The position numbers and the translations under genes are program-made. Shown in pieces: positions 18,572 through 27,360 of a stretch of 64,000 nt of DNA. The notes under the pieces were generated by a model that worked only from the letters and a program-made list of their open reading frames with translations, had not been told where the DNA came from and made no database searches. Each line of letters opens with the position of its first letter. Positions within the stretch are counted from its first letter, which is position 1. This stretch comes from Bacillus sp. SD075 (lineage in GTDB: Bacteria; Bacillota; Bacilli; Bacillales; DSM-1321): the NCBI RefSeq assembly GCF_017355165.1, contig NZ_JADILK010000003.1, forward strand, positions 1-64,000, written 5' to 3'.

Positions 18572-20116
18572 TTATTCCACCTCAATCGCCGTTGCTTCTT
18601 CAACCATATCCCCATTTAATGACCATGTTTTCGTTCCGGTGATTTTCACTTTTACGATTTGGCCAATAGCGGATTTTGGGCCTATGAAGTTCACGAGCTT
18701 ATTTTTCGTTGTATAACCTGCTAATACTTCCGCATTCTTCTTGCTTTCGCCTTCAACGAGCACTTCAACGATCTGTCCATCATACTCCTTCATTTTCAAT
18801 GCGCACGTTTCATTGACAAGGGCATTCAAGCGTTGCAGACGTTCCTTTTTCACTTCCATCGGTACATTATCCTGCATTTTCGCAGCAGGTGTTCCCTCAC
18901 GTGGGGAATAGATGTAAGTATATGCTGCATCGAAACCAACTTCGCGGTATAAAGACATCGTTTCTTCAAAGTGCTCTTCCGTTTCATTCGGATAACCTAC
19001 AATGATGTCAGTGGTTAGCGATGCACTTGGGATAGCTTCCTTGATCTTTTTTACCAGCTCTAAATATTGTTCGCGTGTATATTTACGGGCCATGATTTTA
19101 AGTGTGTCCGTACTTCCCGATTGAACTGGAAGATGGATATGGTCAACGAGATTTCCGCCTTTAGCCAGTACTTCAATCAAGTGATCATCAAAATCACGGG
19201 GATGGCTTGTCGTAAATCGAATACGCGGAATGTCGATTTTGCGGATTTCATCCATCAAATCGCCGAAACGATATTCTATATCCGTAAAATCTTTGCCGTA
19301 AGCATTCACATTCTGTCCAAGCAAGGTAATTTCCTTGTAACCCTGTGCCGCTAAATGACGGACTTCTTGGATGATATCTTCAGGCCTGCGGCTTCTTTCT
19401 TTCCCTCTTGTGTAAGGTACGATGCAGTATGTACAAAACTTATCGCATCCATACATGATATTGACCCATGCCTTCGTTTTTCCTTTACGCACTTTCGGAA
19501 GGTTCTCGATTACATCACCTTCTTTAGACCAAACCTCAATGACCATTTCCTTGGAAAGATAAGCTTCATTAAGAATTTGAGGCAACCGGTGGATATTATG
19601 CGTTCCAAAAATCATATCTACAAAATGGTGCTTCTCTAGAATCCGCTTTACAACTGATTCCTCTTGTGACATACAACCGCAAACCCCAAGCAATAGATCC
19701 GGCTTTTCCAATTTCAATGATTTTAAATGTCCCAATTCACCGAACACTTTATTCTCTGCGTTTTCCCGAATCGCACAAGTGTTAAGTAAAATGACGTTAG
19801 CATCATCCACCGTGTCTGTCGGCCGATAACCAAGTGCCATAAAGATGCCCGCCATGACTTCCGTATCATGTTCATTCATTTGACAGCCGTAAGTACGAAT
19901 GTAAAACTTTTTACCTTCTCCCATTCCACGGAAACCTTCAGGAATTGCAAAGTCATCATGATATTCTACTTCTTCTTTCCCTCGCTTTTTCGCATCTTTT
20001 AAGGAAGGCGGAATATAAACGGCTTGAAAATACTTACTGAAGTCCTTCTCGGATTTTTTGTCCGCTGGATTCTCAGCCTGTACTTGTTGTGATTCTAATC
20101 GTTGTTTCTCGTTCAT
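18572..20116 (-). CDS. miaB: tRNA methylthiotransferase MiaB
   Basis: This 514-residue radical-SAM enzyme adds the methylthio group to i6A37 of tRNAs. The N-terminal cluster domain shows [28 protein letters not shown] and [12 protein letters not shown]. The radical-SAM CxxxCxxC is in [17 protein letters not shown] near residue 222, and a TRAM domain closes the C-terminus. The first 60 residues are a charged extension typical of Bacillus. The stop is 1 base from the ricA start, so both are cotranscribed. Confidence 0.96.
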   Translation of the reverse strand: MNEKQRLESQQVQAENPADKKSEKDFSKYFQAVYIPPSLKDAKKRGKEEVEYHDDFAIPEGFRGMGEGKKFYIRTYGCQMNEHDTEVMAGIFMALGYRPTDTVDDANVILLNTCAIRENAENKVFGELGHLKSLKLEKPDLLLGVCGCMSQEESVVKRILEKHHFVDMIFGTHNIHRLPQILNEAYLSKEMVIEVWSKEGDVIENLPKVRKGKTKAWVNIMYGCDKFCTYCIVPYTRGKERSRRPEDIIQEVRHLAAQGYKEITLLGQNVNAYGKDFTDIEYRFGDLMDEIRKIDIPRIRFTTSHPRDFDDHLIEVLAKGGNLVDHIHLPVQSGSTDTLKIMARKYTREQYLELVKKIKEAIPSASLTTDIIVGYPNETEEHFEETMSLYREVGFDAAYTYIYSPREGTPAAKMQDNVPMEVKKERLQRLNALVNETCALKMKEYDGQIVEVLVEGESKKNAEVLAGYTTKNKLVNFIGPKSAIGQIVKVKITGTKTWSLNGDMVEEATAIEVE

Positions 20117-20346
20117 AGTTATTCTCCTTTCAAAATAGTTAGTTTATTTCTTTCACCAACTATTTCAAGACCTATCTTCAAATGGATTTATACGGATTCC
20201 TTTTTAAGAATTACCAGTAAATATTTGCTATTAAGTGTGATATATCCACATTATCATAGTATAAAGCTTTTAACAGCAAGAAACAATCATTCTGTCGTGG
20301 CTTCCTCAATTGTAAGAAATTTTTCACAAATACAGAAAATAAGTAC

Positions 20347-20389
20347 ATGATAAGCAGAGGCTACGACGAAATTAGCCTCTCCTTATCAT
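20347..20389. repeat. Strong inverted repeat after tdh / kbl relic
   Basis: Arms ATGATAAG-C-AGAGGCTA and TAGCCTCT-C-CTTATCAT can form a 16-bp stem with one bulge pair. No T-run follows on either strand, so it is not a classic terminator, though it may once have ended the tdh-kbl transcript. The rest of 20117-20346 shows no gene. Confidence 0.6.
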
Positions 20390-20462
20390 ATTTGGATGAT
20401 GCCTTCCCCTTTCCAGGTTTTTCGAAATGCAGACAAAGCAATTCCACCTTTTCAGATGTTAC
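20386..20462 (-). pseudogene. kbl: Relic of the 3' end of kbl (2-amino-3-ketobutyrate CoA ligase)
   Basis: Immediately after tdh, one frame reads TSEKVEL and the next frame continues IALSAFRKTWKGEGII before a stop. This resembles the usual C-terminus of Kbl, where a helix of the type ALxAFxKxGKxLGII ends the protein. In B. subtilis kbl directly follows tdh at this locus. The remainder of kbl is missing, suggesting an internal deletion followed by decay. The stretch is short, so the match is suggestive rather than proven. Confidence 0.5.
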
Positions 20463-21502
20463 GGTATAAGGAGAACCTTACCACACTGACCTTTAATCAT
20501 CAGTTCAAATCCCTTTTCAAAATCGCTAAGTGAAAACCGGTGGGTAATCATTGGTTTTACATCAACCTTGCCACTGTCAAGCAGACTTGAAACCTGTTGC
20601 CAGGTCGAAAACATCTTCCTACCAGTTATCCCTTGGACAGTAAGGCCCTTGAATACAATATCCTCTGTTATATTAAGCGTGACGGGCTTAGAAGGCAGGC
20701 TTAGAATTGATATTCTTCCACCATTCGTCGCCATCTTAAACCCTTGTTGGATAGCTGCAGGATTACCGCTCATTTCGCAAACAACATCCATTCCATCCGC
20801 ATTTGTGAGGCTCTTCGTGATTTCCAATGGATTCTGTTTAATTGAATGAATGAGGTCTGTAGCACCCATCTTTTTGGCAAGCTGAAGTCGGTAATCATTA
20901 ATATCAAGAGCGATTACTTTATCAGCACCCGCGGCCTTTGCTACAGCAATCGCCATAAGCCCAATTGGACCACAACCGATTATCGCCACCTTTTTCCCCA
21001 CTACCTCCCCAGCTAATACTGAATGGACTGCATTACCCATCGGTTCTTGAATGGTAGCTATATCGAGTGGCATATCACTTGGATTTTTCCATAAATTTTT
21101 GGCTGGCAGAGCTATATACTCTGCAAAGCACCCTTGTTTATCCACACCGATAATGTTTGTTTTTTTACAAATATGGAATTGCCCGTTTAAGCACTGCCTG
21201 CATGTACCGCAAACTATATGTGTTTCTGCAGATACGCAATCACCCACCGAAACATTGCTTACACTTGCTCCTATCTCGATTACTTCCCCAGCAAATTCAT
21301 GACCAAATACGTATGGTGGATTCACTCTTACCTGTGACCATTCATCCCAGGTGAAAATATGAATATCCGTTCCGCAGATCGAGGTCATTTTCACTCGAAT
21401 CAAGACCTCGTCATCACGAATTTCAGGTATATCGACAACTTGTAATTGTGCCCCATAACCTCGGTGGTGTTTGACGACTGCTTTCATTTTACCTTTCAAC
21501 AT
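20459..21502 (-). CDS. tdh: L-threonine 3-dehydrogenase (zinc alcohol dehydrogenase family)
   Basis: This 347-residue medium-chain dehydrogenase oxidises L-threonine to 2-amino-3-ketobutyrate with NAD. It has a catalytic zinc site (Cys43 in SICGTDIH, GHE at 67-69) and a structural zinc set at Cys98, 101, 104 and 112 (CGTCRQCLNGQFHIC). The NAD motif is GCGPIGLMAIAVAKAAGADK. The ATG at 21502 follows GGGGGA by 6 bases and is preferred over the ATG two codons earlier. Its usual partner kbl is missing, so the product may decay to aminoacetone or be handled elsewhere. A related butanediol/sorbitol dehydrogenase is a less likely alternative. Confidence 0.85.
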   Translation of the reverse strand: MLKGKMKAVVKHHRGYGAQLQVVDIPEIRDDEVLIRVKMTSICGTDIHIFTWDEWSQVRVNPPYVFGHEFAGEVIEIGASVSNVSVGDCVSAETHIVCGTCRQCLNGQFHICKKTNIIGVDKQGCFAEYIALPAKNLWKNPSDMPLDIATIQEPMGNAVHSVLAGEVVGKKVAIIGCGPIGLMAIAVAKAAGADKVIALDINDYRLQLAKKMGATDLIHSIKQNPLEITKSLTNADGMDVVCEMSGNPAAIQQGFKMATNGGRISILSLPSKPVTLNITEDIVFKGLTVQGITGRKMFSTWQQVSSLLDSGKVDVKPMITHRFSLSDFEKGFELMIKGQCGKVLLIP

Positions 21503-21725
21503 GTACATTCCCCCTGAAATAGGGCTGTTCTTTTTTGTCTACCTTAATATGTAAAGATATGAAAAATGAATCACAAAAATACCATAATCGCTTTTGTACG
21601 GCCTTTTCACATGATGATTTTTAGGGAATTCGTACATTTTTGTTAAATAGGGCATGTTTCTATAACATCTTGTCCGCTCTCGAATAAGATATCTTGTAAA
21701 ACAAAATTATGAAGGAGTGACTTAT

Positions 21726-21983
21726 ATGTCATGTGGATGCAATAATCATGATCGGGATCGGGATCGGGACCGCGATCGGAACAGAGATAACGACAGAATC
21801 GCAGACGATTTTTGTCGTGCTGTGAAAGGCTGTAATAGGCGCGACCGCGATCGGGATCGGGACCGCGACCGGGATCGGGACCACGACCGCGATCGGGACC
21901 GCCATCACAATTGTGGTTGCAGAAGAAGGAATCGTTGCAATTTCTTCTCATTCGGCTGTGGATGCAATAACGGTTTTTGGTAA
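21726..21983 (+). CDS. Small Arg-Asp repeat, Cys-rich protein of unknown function
   Basis: This 85-residue protein begins MSCGCNNH and has two blocks of alternating Arg-Asp (residues about 9-20 and 42-60) separated by [16 protein letters not shown]. It ends in a Cys-rich segment ([20 protein letters not shown], then GFW). A GAAGGAG ribosome site lies 8 bases before the ATG; an upstream GTG overlaps that site and is rejected. The repeats are also DNA repeats of the GGGATC/CGGGAC type. Cys-Gly ends and polyampholyte repeats recall small spore-coat proteins, but I do not recognise a family. It stands alone, opposite in strand to its neighbours. Confidence 0.7.
   Translation: MSCGCNNHDRDRDRDRDRNRDNDRIADDFCRAVKGCNRRDRDRDRDRDRDRDHDRDRDRHHNCGCRRRNRCNFFSFGCGCNNGFW
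21750..21900. repeat. Hexamer-like tandem repeats encoding Arg-Asp
   Basis: Two blocks (about 21750-21785 and 21841-21900) of degenerate units such as CGGGAT, CGGGAC and CGCGAT encode Arg-Asp dipeptides. Such repeats are prone to length change by slippage. Confidence 0.7.
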
Positions 21984-22038
21984 GCTAATTTAGAGAGTAT
22001 AGTAATTCTCTCTACTTGAGCTTTCCTATTAATTACAA

Positions 22039-22078
22039 AAAAGGTTCACCCCGTCTTAAGGGGTGAACCTTTTAATTT
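22039..22078. terminator. Bidirectional terminator between the RD-repeat gene and korB
   Basis: AAAAGGTTCACCCC and GGGGTGAACCTTTT form a perfect 14-bp stem around a short loop, with T-runs on both strands. It serves converging genes. Confidence 0.9.
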
Positions 22079-22079
22079 T

Positions 22080-22946
22080 TTACATAAATTCAGCAACAAG
22101 CTTATCAAAGTGCGCTTGATCCAGTGTCAAATCTGATTTATTTAACGCTTTTTCAGCATACCCTGGCACTAATTCCTGGTATGAAGGGCGTGAAGAGTCT
22201 TGATAAATAATTCCTGTCACAAGGCTGTCATGTTGCATCAAAGTCTGCATGGCCTGTTCTTTATTTGATGAATCATAGCCTTCAATCGTGTTCAATTTAG
22301 TTAAGTTTTGTTTAAACCAATCATACGTATTGATCTTATTGTATGTTACGCAAGGAGAGAAAACATTGATAAAGGAGAACCCTTTATGGTTTATCCCTGC
22401 TTCAATGATCGCCGTCAGGTCTTTCAAGTCAGTGGAAAAGCTTTGGGCAACAAACGTAGCGCCAGCTGACAATGCTAATTCCATAGGTGATACAGCCTGT
22501 TCTATTGAACCCTCTGGAGTGGATTTCGTTTTAAATCCAGCAGCAGATCTAGGAGAAGTCTGGCCTTTTGTCAATCCATAAATTTGGTTATCCATTACAA
22601 TGTACGTAATGTCGATATTACGGCGGATTGCATGGATAGTGTGTCCCATCCCGATTGCAAAACCATCTCCGTCACCGCCTGAAGCTATAACGGTCAATTC
22701 ACGGTTGGCCATTTTAACTCCTTGGGCAATCGGCAGTGAGCGGCCATGGATGCCGTGGAAACCATATGACTTGATGTAACCGGATATACGCCCTGAACAG
22801 CCAATACCGGAAACAACAGCCAAATTCTCCGGCTCCAATCCTACATTGGCTGCCGCACGCTGCATCGCAGCCTGAACGGAGAAATCTCCGCAGCCAGGAC
22901 ACCAGTTAGGTTTTACATCATTCCGAAACTCTTTAAACGTTGCCAT
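22080..22946 (-). CDS. korB: 2-oxoacid:ferredoxin oxidoreductase, beta subunit
   Basis: This 288-residue thiamine-diphosphate subunit has NWCPGCGDFSVQ near the N-terminus, GIGCSGRISGY and the TPP/Mg motif GGDGDGFAIGMGH. With KorA it converts 2-oxoglutarate (or a related 2-oxoacid) and CoA to the acyl-CoA, reducing ferredoxin. The start chosen is the ATG at 22946 with AAGGAG upstream; it overlaps the end of korA by 14 bases. The longer frame to 23006 is only the korA shadow. It ends at a bidirectional terminator. Confidence 0.92.
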   Translation of the reverse strand: MATFKEFRNDVKPNWCPGCGDFSVQAAMQRAAANVGLEPENLAVVSGIGCSGRISGYIKSYGFHGIHGRSLPIAQGVKMANRELTVIASGGDGDGFAIGMGHTIHAIRRNIDITYIVMDNQIYGLTKGQTSPRSAAGFKTKSTPEGSIEQAVSPMELALSAGATFVAQSFSTDLKDLTAIIEAGINHKGFSFINVFSPCVTYNKINTYDWFKQNLTKLNTIEGYDSSNKEQAMQTLMQHDSLVTGIIYQDSSRPSYQELVPGYAEKALNKSDLTLDQAHFDKLVAEFM

Positions 22947-24690
22947 ATTCGAACATCTCCTTGCATTGTGTGTGAATTTCATGCGGGAGGAATGGGTTGC
23001 CATCATATTTTAGGATGCTTTTAATTTTATTAACATGTCCGACATTCATCTTGATAATATTAGCCAATTGTCCAGTCGCATTATTTTCAATAACTACTAC
23101 TTTCTTAGCACTTTGCACCAATGATAGGACTTCATCAGCTGGGAAAGGATGAATCAAACGGATTTGCGCATGATTCACTTTCATTCCATCCGTTTCTAAC
23201 CGGCCGATTGCCTCATCAATCGTCCCGCGTGTTGAGTTAAAGCCAAGAATTAATAAATCCGCTTCTTCATGCGGAGTGTTTTTGTATACTGGTGTTTGGA
23301 ATGTATTAGTTAAATTATTCAGCTTACGCATCCGTTTATCCATCTGCAATTTACGATTCAAAGCCGTCTCAGAAGGTCTGCCCGTTTCATCATGTTCTAC
23401 ACCTGTAACATGGTGAATTCCATTTTTCATACCAGGCACTACTCGTGGTGAGACTCCGTCTTCCGTTACTTCATAACGCTTGAAGTAAGATTTGTTTTCA
23501 GCCTCTTCAATTTCAAAGTCAACCAATTTCCCGCGTCTTATCTCCACTTTGCCGTAATCAAGCGGCTGAACCGTTTGTTTACCTAATGATAGCTGTAAGT
23601 CGGATAAAACGATAACAGGACATTGATATTCCTCTGCAAGGTTGAATGCTTCTGCTGTATCATAAAAAGCTTCCTCAACAGTACTCGGAGCCATGACGAT
23701 TTTAGGTATTTCACCATGTGTACCATAAATCATGGCCATTAAATCGGATTGCTCCTGTTTGGTAGGAAGTCCCGTAGATGGACCGCCACGTTGAGTATCG
23801 ACGATGACAATAGGCGTTTCGGTAATGCCCGCTAAACCAATCGCTTCCATTTTCAAGGAAAGTCCAGGTCCAGCTGAAGCTGTTATGGCACGTACACCGC
23901 CATAGTTTGCACCGATTGCCATTGTAGCCGCCGCGATTTCATCTTCAGTCTGTATGACCGTCCCACCAAATTGAGGAAGTTTTTTAATTAGGTATTCCAT
24001 AATTTCCGAGGCCGGAGTAATCGGGTAAGCTGCCATGAAGCGGCAACCGCCTGCAACTGCTCCCAAAGCGATGGCATCGTTACCGATCATGAACATTCGT
24101 TTTTGGCCGTCTGCCTTTTCCAGCTCCATTGCACCCAGTTTTTCTCCAAGCATCACTTCCATTGCCTTATAGCCAGCAGTAATGGCATCCATATTTTTCT
24201 TAACGATTTCTTCACCTTTACGGCCAAATATTTCATCAACCACATCATTGAATACGGAAATTTCCATTCCTAGAACAGCACATGTCGCACCGATGGCGAC
24301 CATATTTTTCATTAATGATGTTCCTAATTCGGCTGCTATTTCCGTAAATGGAACAATATATAATTCCGCCTTTGTATCTTCCGGGCAGACAGGTTTGAAT
24401 TTTGCATCTGCGATTATGATGCCGCCTTCATGTAATTCTTTATAATTGACGTCAATTGTTTCTTGGTCAAAAGCAACTAAGATGTCTAAATCATCAGAGA
24501 TAGCACGAGTTTCTGTAGTACTTACACGAATTTTGTTATTCGTGTGTCCACCCTTGATTCGGGATGAGAAATGACGGTAGCCATACAAGTAATAACCTAA
24601 GCGATTGAGGGCAATACAGAATATCTCTCCTGTACTTTCAATACCTTCACCTTGTTGTCCGCCAACTTTCCATGAAAGTTGATTGATCAT
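22933..24690 (-). CDS. korA: 2-oxoacid:ferredoxin oxidoreductase, alpha subunit (gamma-alpha fusion)
   Basis: This 585-residue protein joins an N-terminal gamma-type domain (GGQQGEGIESTGEIF, residues about 1-190) to the pyrimidine-binding alpha domain (GNDAIALGAVAGGCRFMAAY, then PITPASEIMEYL, and GGPSTGLPTKQEQSDL further on). This arrangement is common in two-subunit KorAB enzymes. It probably works as an alternative to 2-oxoglutarate dehydrogenase. The family cannot separate 2-oxoglutarate from other 2-oxoacids with certainty. It is followed by overlapping korB. Confidence 0.92.
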   Translation of the reverse strand: MINQLSWKVGGQQGEGIESTGEIFCIALNRLGYYLYGYRHFSSRIKGGHTNNKIRVSTTETRAISDDLDILVAFDQETIDVNYKELHEGGIIIADAKFKPVCPEDTKAELYIVPFTEIAAELGTSLMKNMVAIGATCAVLGMEISVFNDVVDEIFGRKGEEIVKKNMDAITAGYKAMEVMLGEKLGAMELEKADGQKRMFMIGNDAIALGAVAGGCRFMAAYPITPASEIMEYLIKKLPQFGGTVIQTEDEIAAATMAIGANYGGVRAITASAGPGLSLKMEAIGLAGITETPIVIVDTQRGGPSTGLPTKQEQSDLMAMIYGTHGEIPKIVMAPSTVEEAFYDTAEAFNLAEEYQCPVIVLSDLQLSLGKQTVQPLDYGKVEIRRGKLVDFEIEEAENKSYFKRYEVTEDGVSPRVVPGMKNGIHHVTGVEHDETGRPSETALNRKLQMDKRMRKLNNLTNTFQTPVYKNTPHEEADLLILGFNSTRGTIDEAIGRLETDGMKVNHAQIRLIHPFPADEVLSLVQSAKKVVVIENNATGQLANIIKMNVGHVNKIKSILKYDGNPFLPHEIHTQCKEMFEYGNV

Positions 24691-24907
24691 GTCTTACACT
24701 CCTTTAGGACGTTCGTATATAAATGCATTTAACCGCACCTCTCTTGAGAACATTAAACTATGTATAATTAATGGTTCTAATTTAGGAAAGGTGTACTAAA
24801 CGCTTTCAATTCTATCGGTTAAATCATTAAATTGCAACCTTTTTGCTTTTATTTTTTATATTTTCAGAATATTTATTCATATCTATATAGTAAGAATTAA
24901 AAATCAC

Positions 24908-25843
24908 TTAAGATATTTCCTTTTCAATCGGAAAATTACGAGTGAAATTATCAAAAAGGAGACCTTTTACAAACTCATTTGAATACAGCTTGTTCAGTTC
25001 ATTGATTAAATTATGATAATCCTTAAATGACATTAAATTTTTTACCATATGATCGATTCCATCGAAGTCAGACCCTAATCCAATTTGTCTTTCCCCACCC
25101 AAACTGCATATATGCTCTATATGTTTCAAGATATCCTTTATCGTAGCCGAATCACCATTTGCTAGAAATTGAGGGACAAAGGTTACGCCGATTACCCCAT
25201 TCTTCTGCAAAAGGGCTTTTATCTGGGTGTCTTTTAAATTTCGCGGATTCGGACAAAGATGATAAGCATTCGAATGAGAGGCAATTGGGAATTTCGCCAA
25301 CTTTATGGTGTCCCAAAATCCAGCTTCGGACAAATGGGATAAATCACACCAAATCGACTTCTCATTCAATAACGTAACCACCTCGGCTCCAAATTCTGTC
25401 AATCCACCCCCTCTTGTTTCTAATGCCCCATCCGCTACAAAGTTAGCGTAATTCCAAGTTAGACCTACGGAGGACACTCCAAGCTGAATAAGGGTTTTCA
25501 ATTTCAACAAATCATTGCCAATGCAATCGCACCCCTCTAAAGTTAGCATTGCACCGATTTCCTTTTCTTTTAAAGATTCGATGTCTGCCTTGGTCTTTAT
25601 AAATTTCATTTCCGGCTCTGATAAAATCTTTTCATGAAAAATATCCACCATCGCCAAAGCAGCTTGAAATCTCATATCAGGGTGGACTTTTTCAGGAATA
25701 TATATTGCAAAACATTGGACTTTTCCCCCTTCTCCCAATAACCCCCGCTTTGTTATATGTAATTTGTCACTATTCGTAAAAGAAATATCCGGATCGATGA
25801 ACATCTTCATCAGCACATCACAATGTGCATCAAAAATCTTCAA
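24908..25843 (-). CDS. Membrane-dipeptidase family (M19) peptidase
   Basis: This 311-residue zinc dipeptidase-like protein has FDAHCDVLMKMF (His-x-Asp ligands) at the N-terminus, LTLEGCDCIGND (bridging Glu) near residue 115, SHSNAYHLCPNPRNLKD (His ligands) and GSDFDGID near residue 260. The likely start is the TTG at 25843, 6 bases after AAGGGGG, giving LKIFDAHCD at the N-terminus; the longer frame to 25963 lacks a ribosome site and crosses the spoVS terminator. It has no signal peptide, so it should be cytoplasmic. It lies between spoVS and korAB on the same strand. Confidence 0.88.
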   Translation of the reverse strand: MKIFDAHCDVLMKMFIDPDISFTNSDKLHITKRGLLGEGGKVQCFAIYIPEKVHPDMRFQAALAMVDIFHEKILSEPEMKFIKTKADIESLKEKEIGAMLTLEGCDCIGNDLLKLKTLIQLGVSSVGLTWNYANFVADGALETRGGGLTEFGAEVVTLLNEKSIWCDLSHLSEAGFWDTIKLAKFPIASHSNAYHLCPNPRNLKDTQIKALLQKNGVIGVTFVPQFLANGDSATIKDILKHIEHICSLGGERQIGLGSDFDGIDHMVKNLMSFKDYHNLINELNKLYSNEFVKGLLFDNFTRNFPIEKEIS

Positions 25844-25926
25844 AGTAATCCCCCTTCCTGTACCTTTTTTGTGATTATATTCCTTAATATCGGGACTCGG
25901 GTCTTTCGTCATTTGGATTTCACGAC

Positions 25927-25958
25927 AAAAAAGAGCCTGCTCGCCATCCGACAAACAG
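25927..25958 (-). terminator. Terminator after spoVS
   Basis: A 9-bp stem with G-T pairs (25937-25958, GGAT-type tetraloop on the minus strand) is followed by CTCTTTTTTG. It lies 18 bases beyond the spoVS stop and before the dipeptidase start. Confidence 0.65.
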
Positions 25959-25975
25959 GACACCCAAACATGGAA

Positions 25976-26236
25976 TTATCTTGGTTCAATGATTAGTTTT
26001 ATTGCCGTTCTCTCTTCGCCATCAATAAGTATATCTGTAAAGGCAGGAATACAAATCAAGTCAACTCCACTAGGTGCGACAAACCCTCTTGCGATTGCTA
26101 CTGCCTTGACGGCTTGATTTAACGCACCTGCACCGATTGCTTGAATTTCGGCTGCCCCTCTTTCCCTGAGCACTCCCGCTAGTGCGCCTGCTACAGAATT
26201 AGGATTAGATTTTGCTGAAACTTTTAATATTTCCAT
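25976..26236 (-). CDS. spoVS: Stage V sporulation protein S
   Basis: This 86-residue protein is almost invariant in spore formers: MEILKVSAKSNPNSVAGALA at the N-terminus, then IQAIGAGALNQAVKAVAIAR. It has an Alba-like fold and is needed for late sporulation; the biochemical role is unclear. It sits downstream of ymdB with its own ribosome site and terminator, as in B. subtilis. Confidence 0.97.
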   Translation of the reverse strand: MEILKVSAKSNPNSVAGALAGVLRERGAAEIQAIGAGALNQAVKAVAIARGFVAPSGVDLICIPAFTDILIDGEERTAIKLIIEPR

Positions 26237-26378
26237 TCCTAGTCCTCCTTGTTTTCCCTGCCGATTCTAACTTGGCTCAATAGTTATAACACTTTCCACT
26301 GCTACTATATTCATCAAGTAAAACTTGTATGACAAAGAAAACCGGGATTGTACACCATTTATTCATGAAAGGGAAAAC

Positions 26379-26410
26379 GAATGGCCAGTTTGACTGTCCA
26401 TCCGTTCGAC
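26379..26410 (-). terminator. Terminator after ymdB
   Basis: An interrupted stem (CGAATGG-CAGT / ACTG-CCAT-CGTTCG) is followed on the minus strand by TTTTCCC, directly after the ymdB stop. Confidence 0.55.
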
Positions 26411-27208
26411 TCAATGATAAAAGGGATGATCTTCGTTAATCAGTATTCTTTCAATTTTTTTTGCCTTGCCCGTTTTATCATCAATTTCAAGGAGAACCCC
26501 ACTTAATAGGGTTCGTCCCTCTTTTGGCACTTCGAAACGAACAGGAAGGCTTGTTAGGAACCGATGGATAACTGCCTCTCTCTCCATACCAAGAATGCCA
26601 TCATACGGTCCTGTCATGCCTACATCTGATATGTAAGCGGTGCCTGCAGGTAATATACGGTTATCGGCTGTCTGGACGTGTGTGTGTGTACCGACAACAG
26701 CTGTAACCTTCCCATCCAGGAACCACCCCATGGCTTGCTTTTCACTTGTAGCTTCTCCATGAAAATCGACAAAGATGATTGGTGTCTTTTTTTGAGCCTC
26801 CGCTACGAGTTCTTCCGCCTTTTTGAACGGACAATCCAAATCCGGCATGAACGTTCTCGCTTGCAAATTGATGACCGCTATTTCATACTGGTTAAATTTC
26901 AAAAATTTCATTCCTTCTCCAGGTGCCCCGTCTGGAAAGTTTGCCGGACGGACGAGATATTTCGCTTCTTCAATAAAATTGAAAATATCACGATTATCCC
27001 ATGTATGGTTTCCCATTGTCACCGCCTGCGCTCCCCACTCTAAAAAACTGCGGTAAATCTTTTCTGTGATTCCCCGGCCACTTGCTGCATTCTCGCCGTT
27101 GATGACCGTGATATGCGGATGATACTTTTCTTTTAGCTTAGGAAGGTATTCTTGGATCATGTCACGACCAAGAGACCCCACTACATCTCCAATAAATAGC
27201 AATTTCAT
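26411..27208 (-). CDS. ymdB: YmdB-family metallophosphodiesterase
   Basis: This 265-residue calcineurin-like phosphodiesterase hydrolyses 2',3'-cyclic nucleotides in known homologues and affects biofilm and motility in B. subtilis. Metal ligands are in GDVVGSLGRDM, NGENAASGRG, MGNHTWDN, DFHGEATSEKQAMG and GTHTHVQTAD. Size and the full motif set fit an active enzyme. It is located between rny and spoVS, the standard order. Confidence 0.95.
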   Translation of the reverse strand: MKLLFIGDVVGSLGRDMIQEYLPKLKEKYHPHITVINGENAASGRGITEKIYRSFLEWGAQAVTMGNHTWDNRDIFNFIEEAKYLVRPANFPDGAPGEGMKFLKFNQYEIAVINLQARTFMPDLDCPFKKAEELVAEAQKKTPIIFVDFHGEATSEKQAMGWFLDGKVTAVVGTHTHVQTADNRILPAGTAYISDVGMTGPYDGILGMEREAVIHRFLTSLPVRFEVPKEGRTLLSGVLLEIDDKTGKAKKIERILINEDHPFYH

Positions 27209-27320
27209 TGTAAAACCCTTTCTAGATTCACCTAATTATATGAATTATTCAAGTATGTATTGTAACATAATTTGGGGTAATTATATGAATTACCCTTAAC
27301 GTTCAATATCGGAAAAGGAA

Positions 27321-27352
27321 AAGACGAAGTGGTATGCACCACTTCGTCTTTC
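27321..27352 (-). terminator. Terminator after rny
   Basis: A 13-bp perfect stem (AAGACGAAGTGGT / ACCACTTCGTCTT, ATGC loop) is followed by TTCC-rich sequence on the minus strand, just past the rny stop. Confidence 0.85.
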
Positions 27353-27360
27353 ATCAACAA

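Noticed and set aside
21643-21951. 102-residue minus-strand ORF across the RD repeat
   Set aside because: Antisense shadow of the repeat; no ribosome site, and the plus-strand frame has one.
22947-23006. N-terminal extension of korB
   Set aside because: Lies within korA; AAGGAG and family alignment favour the start at 22946.
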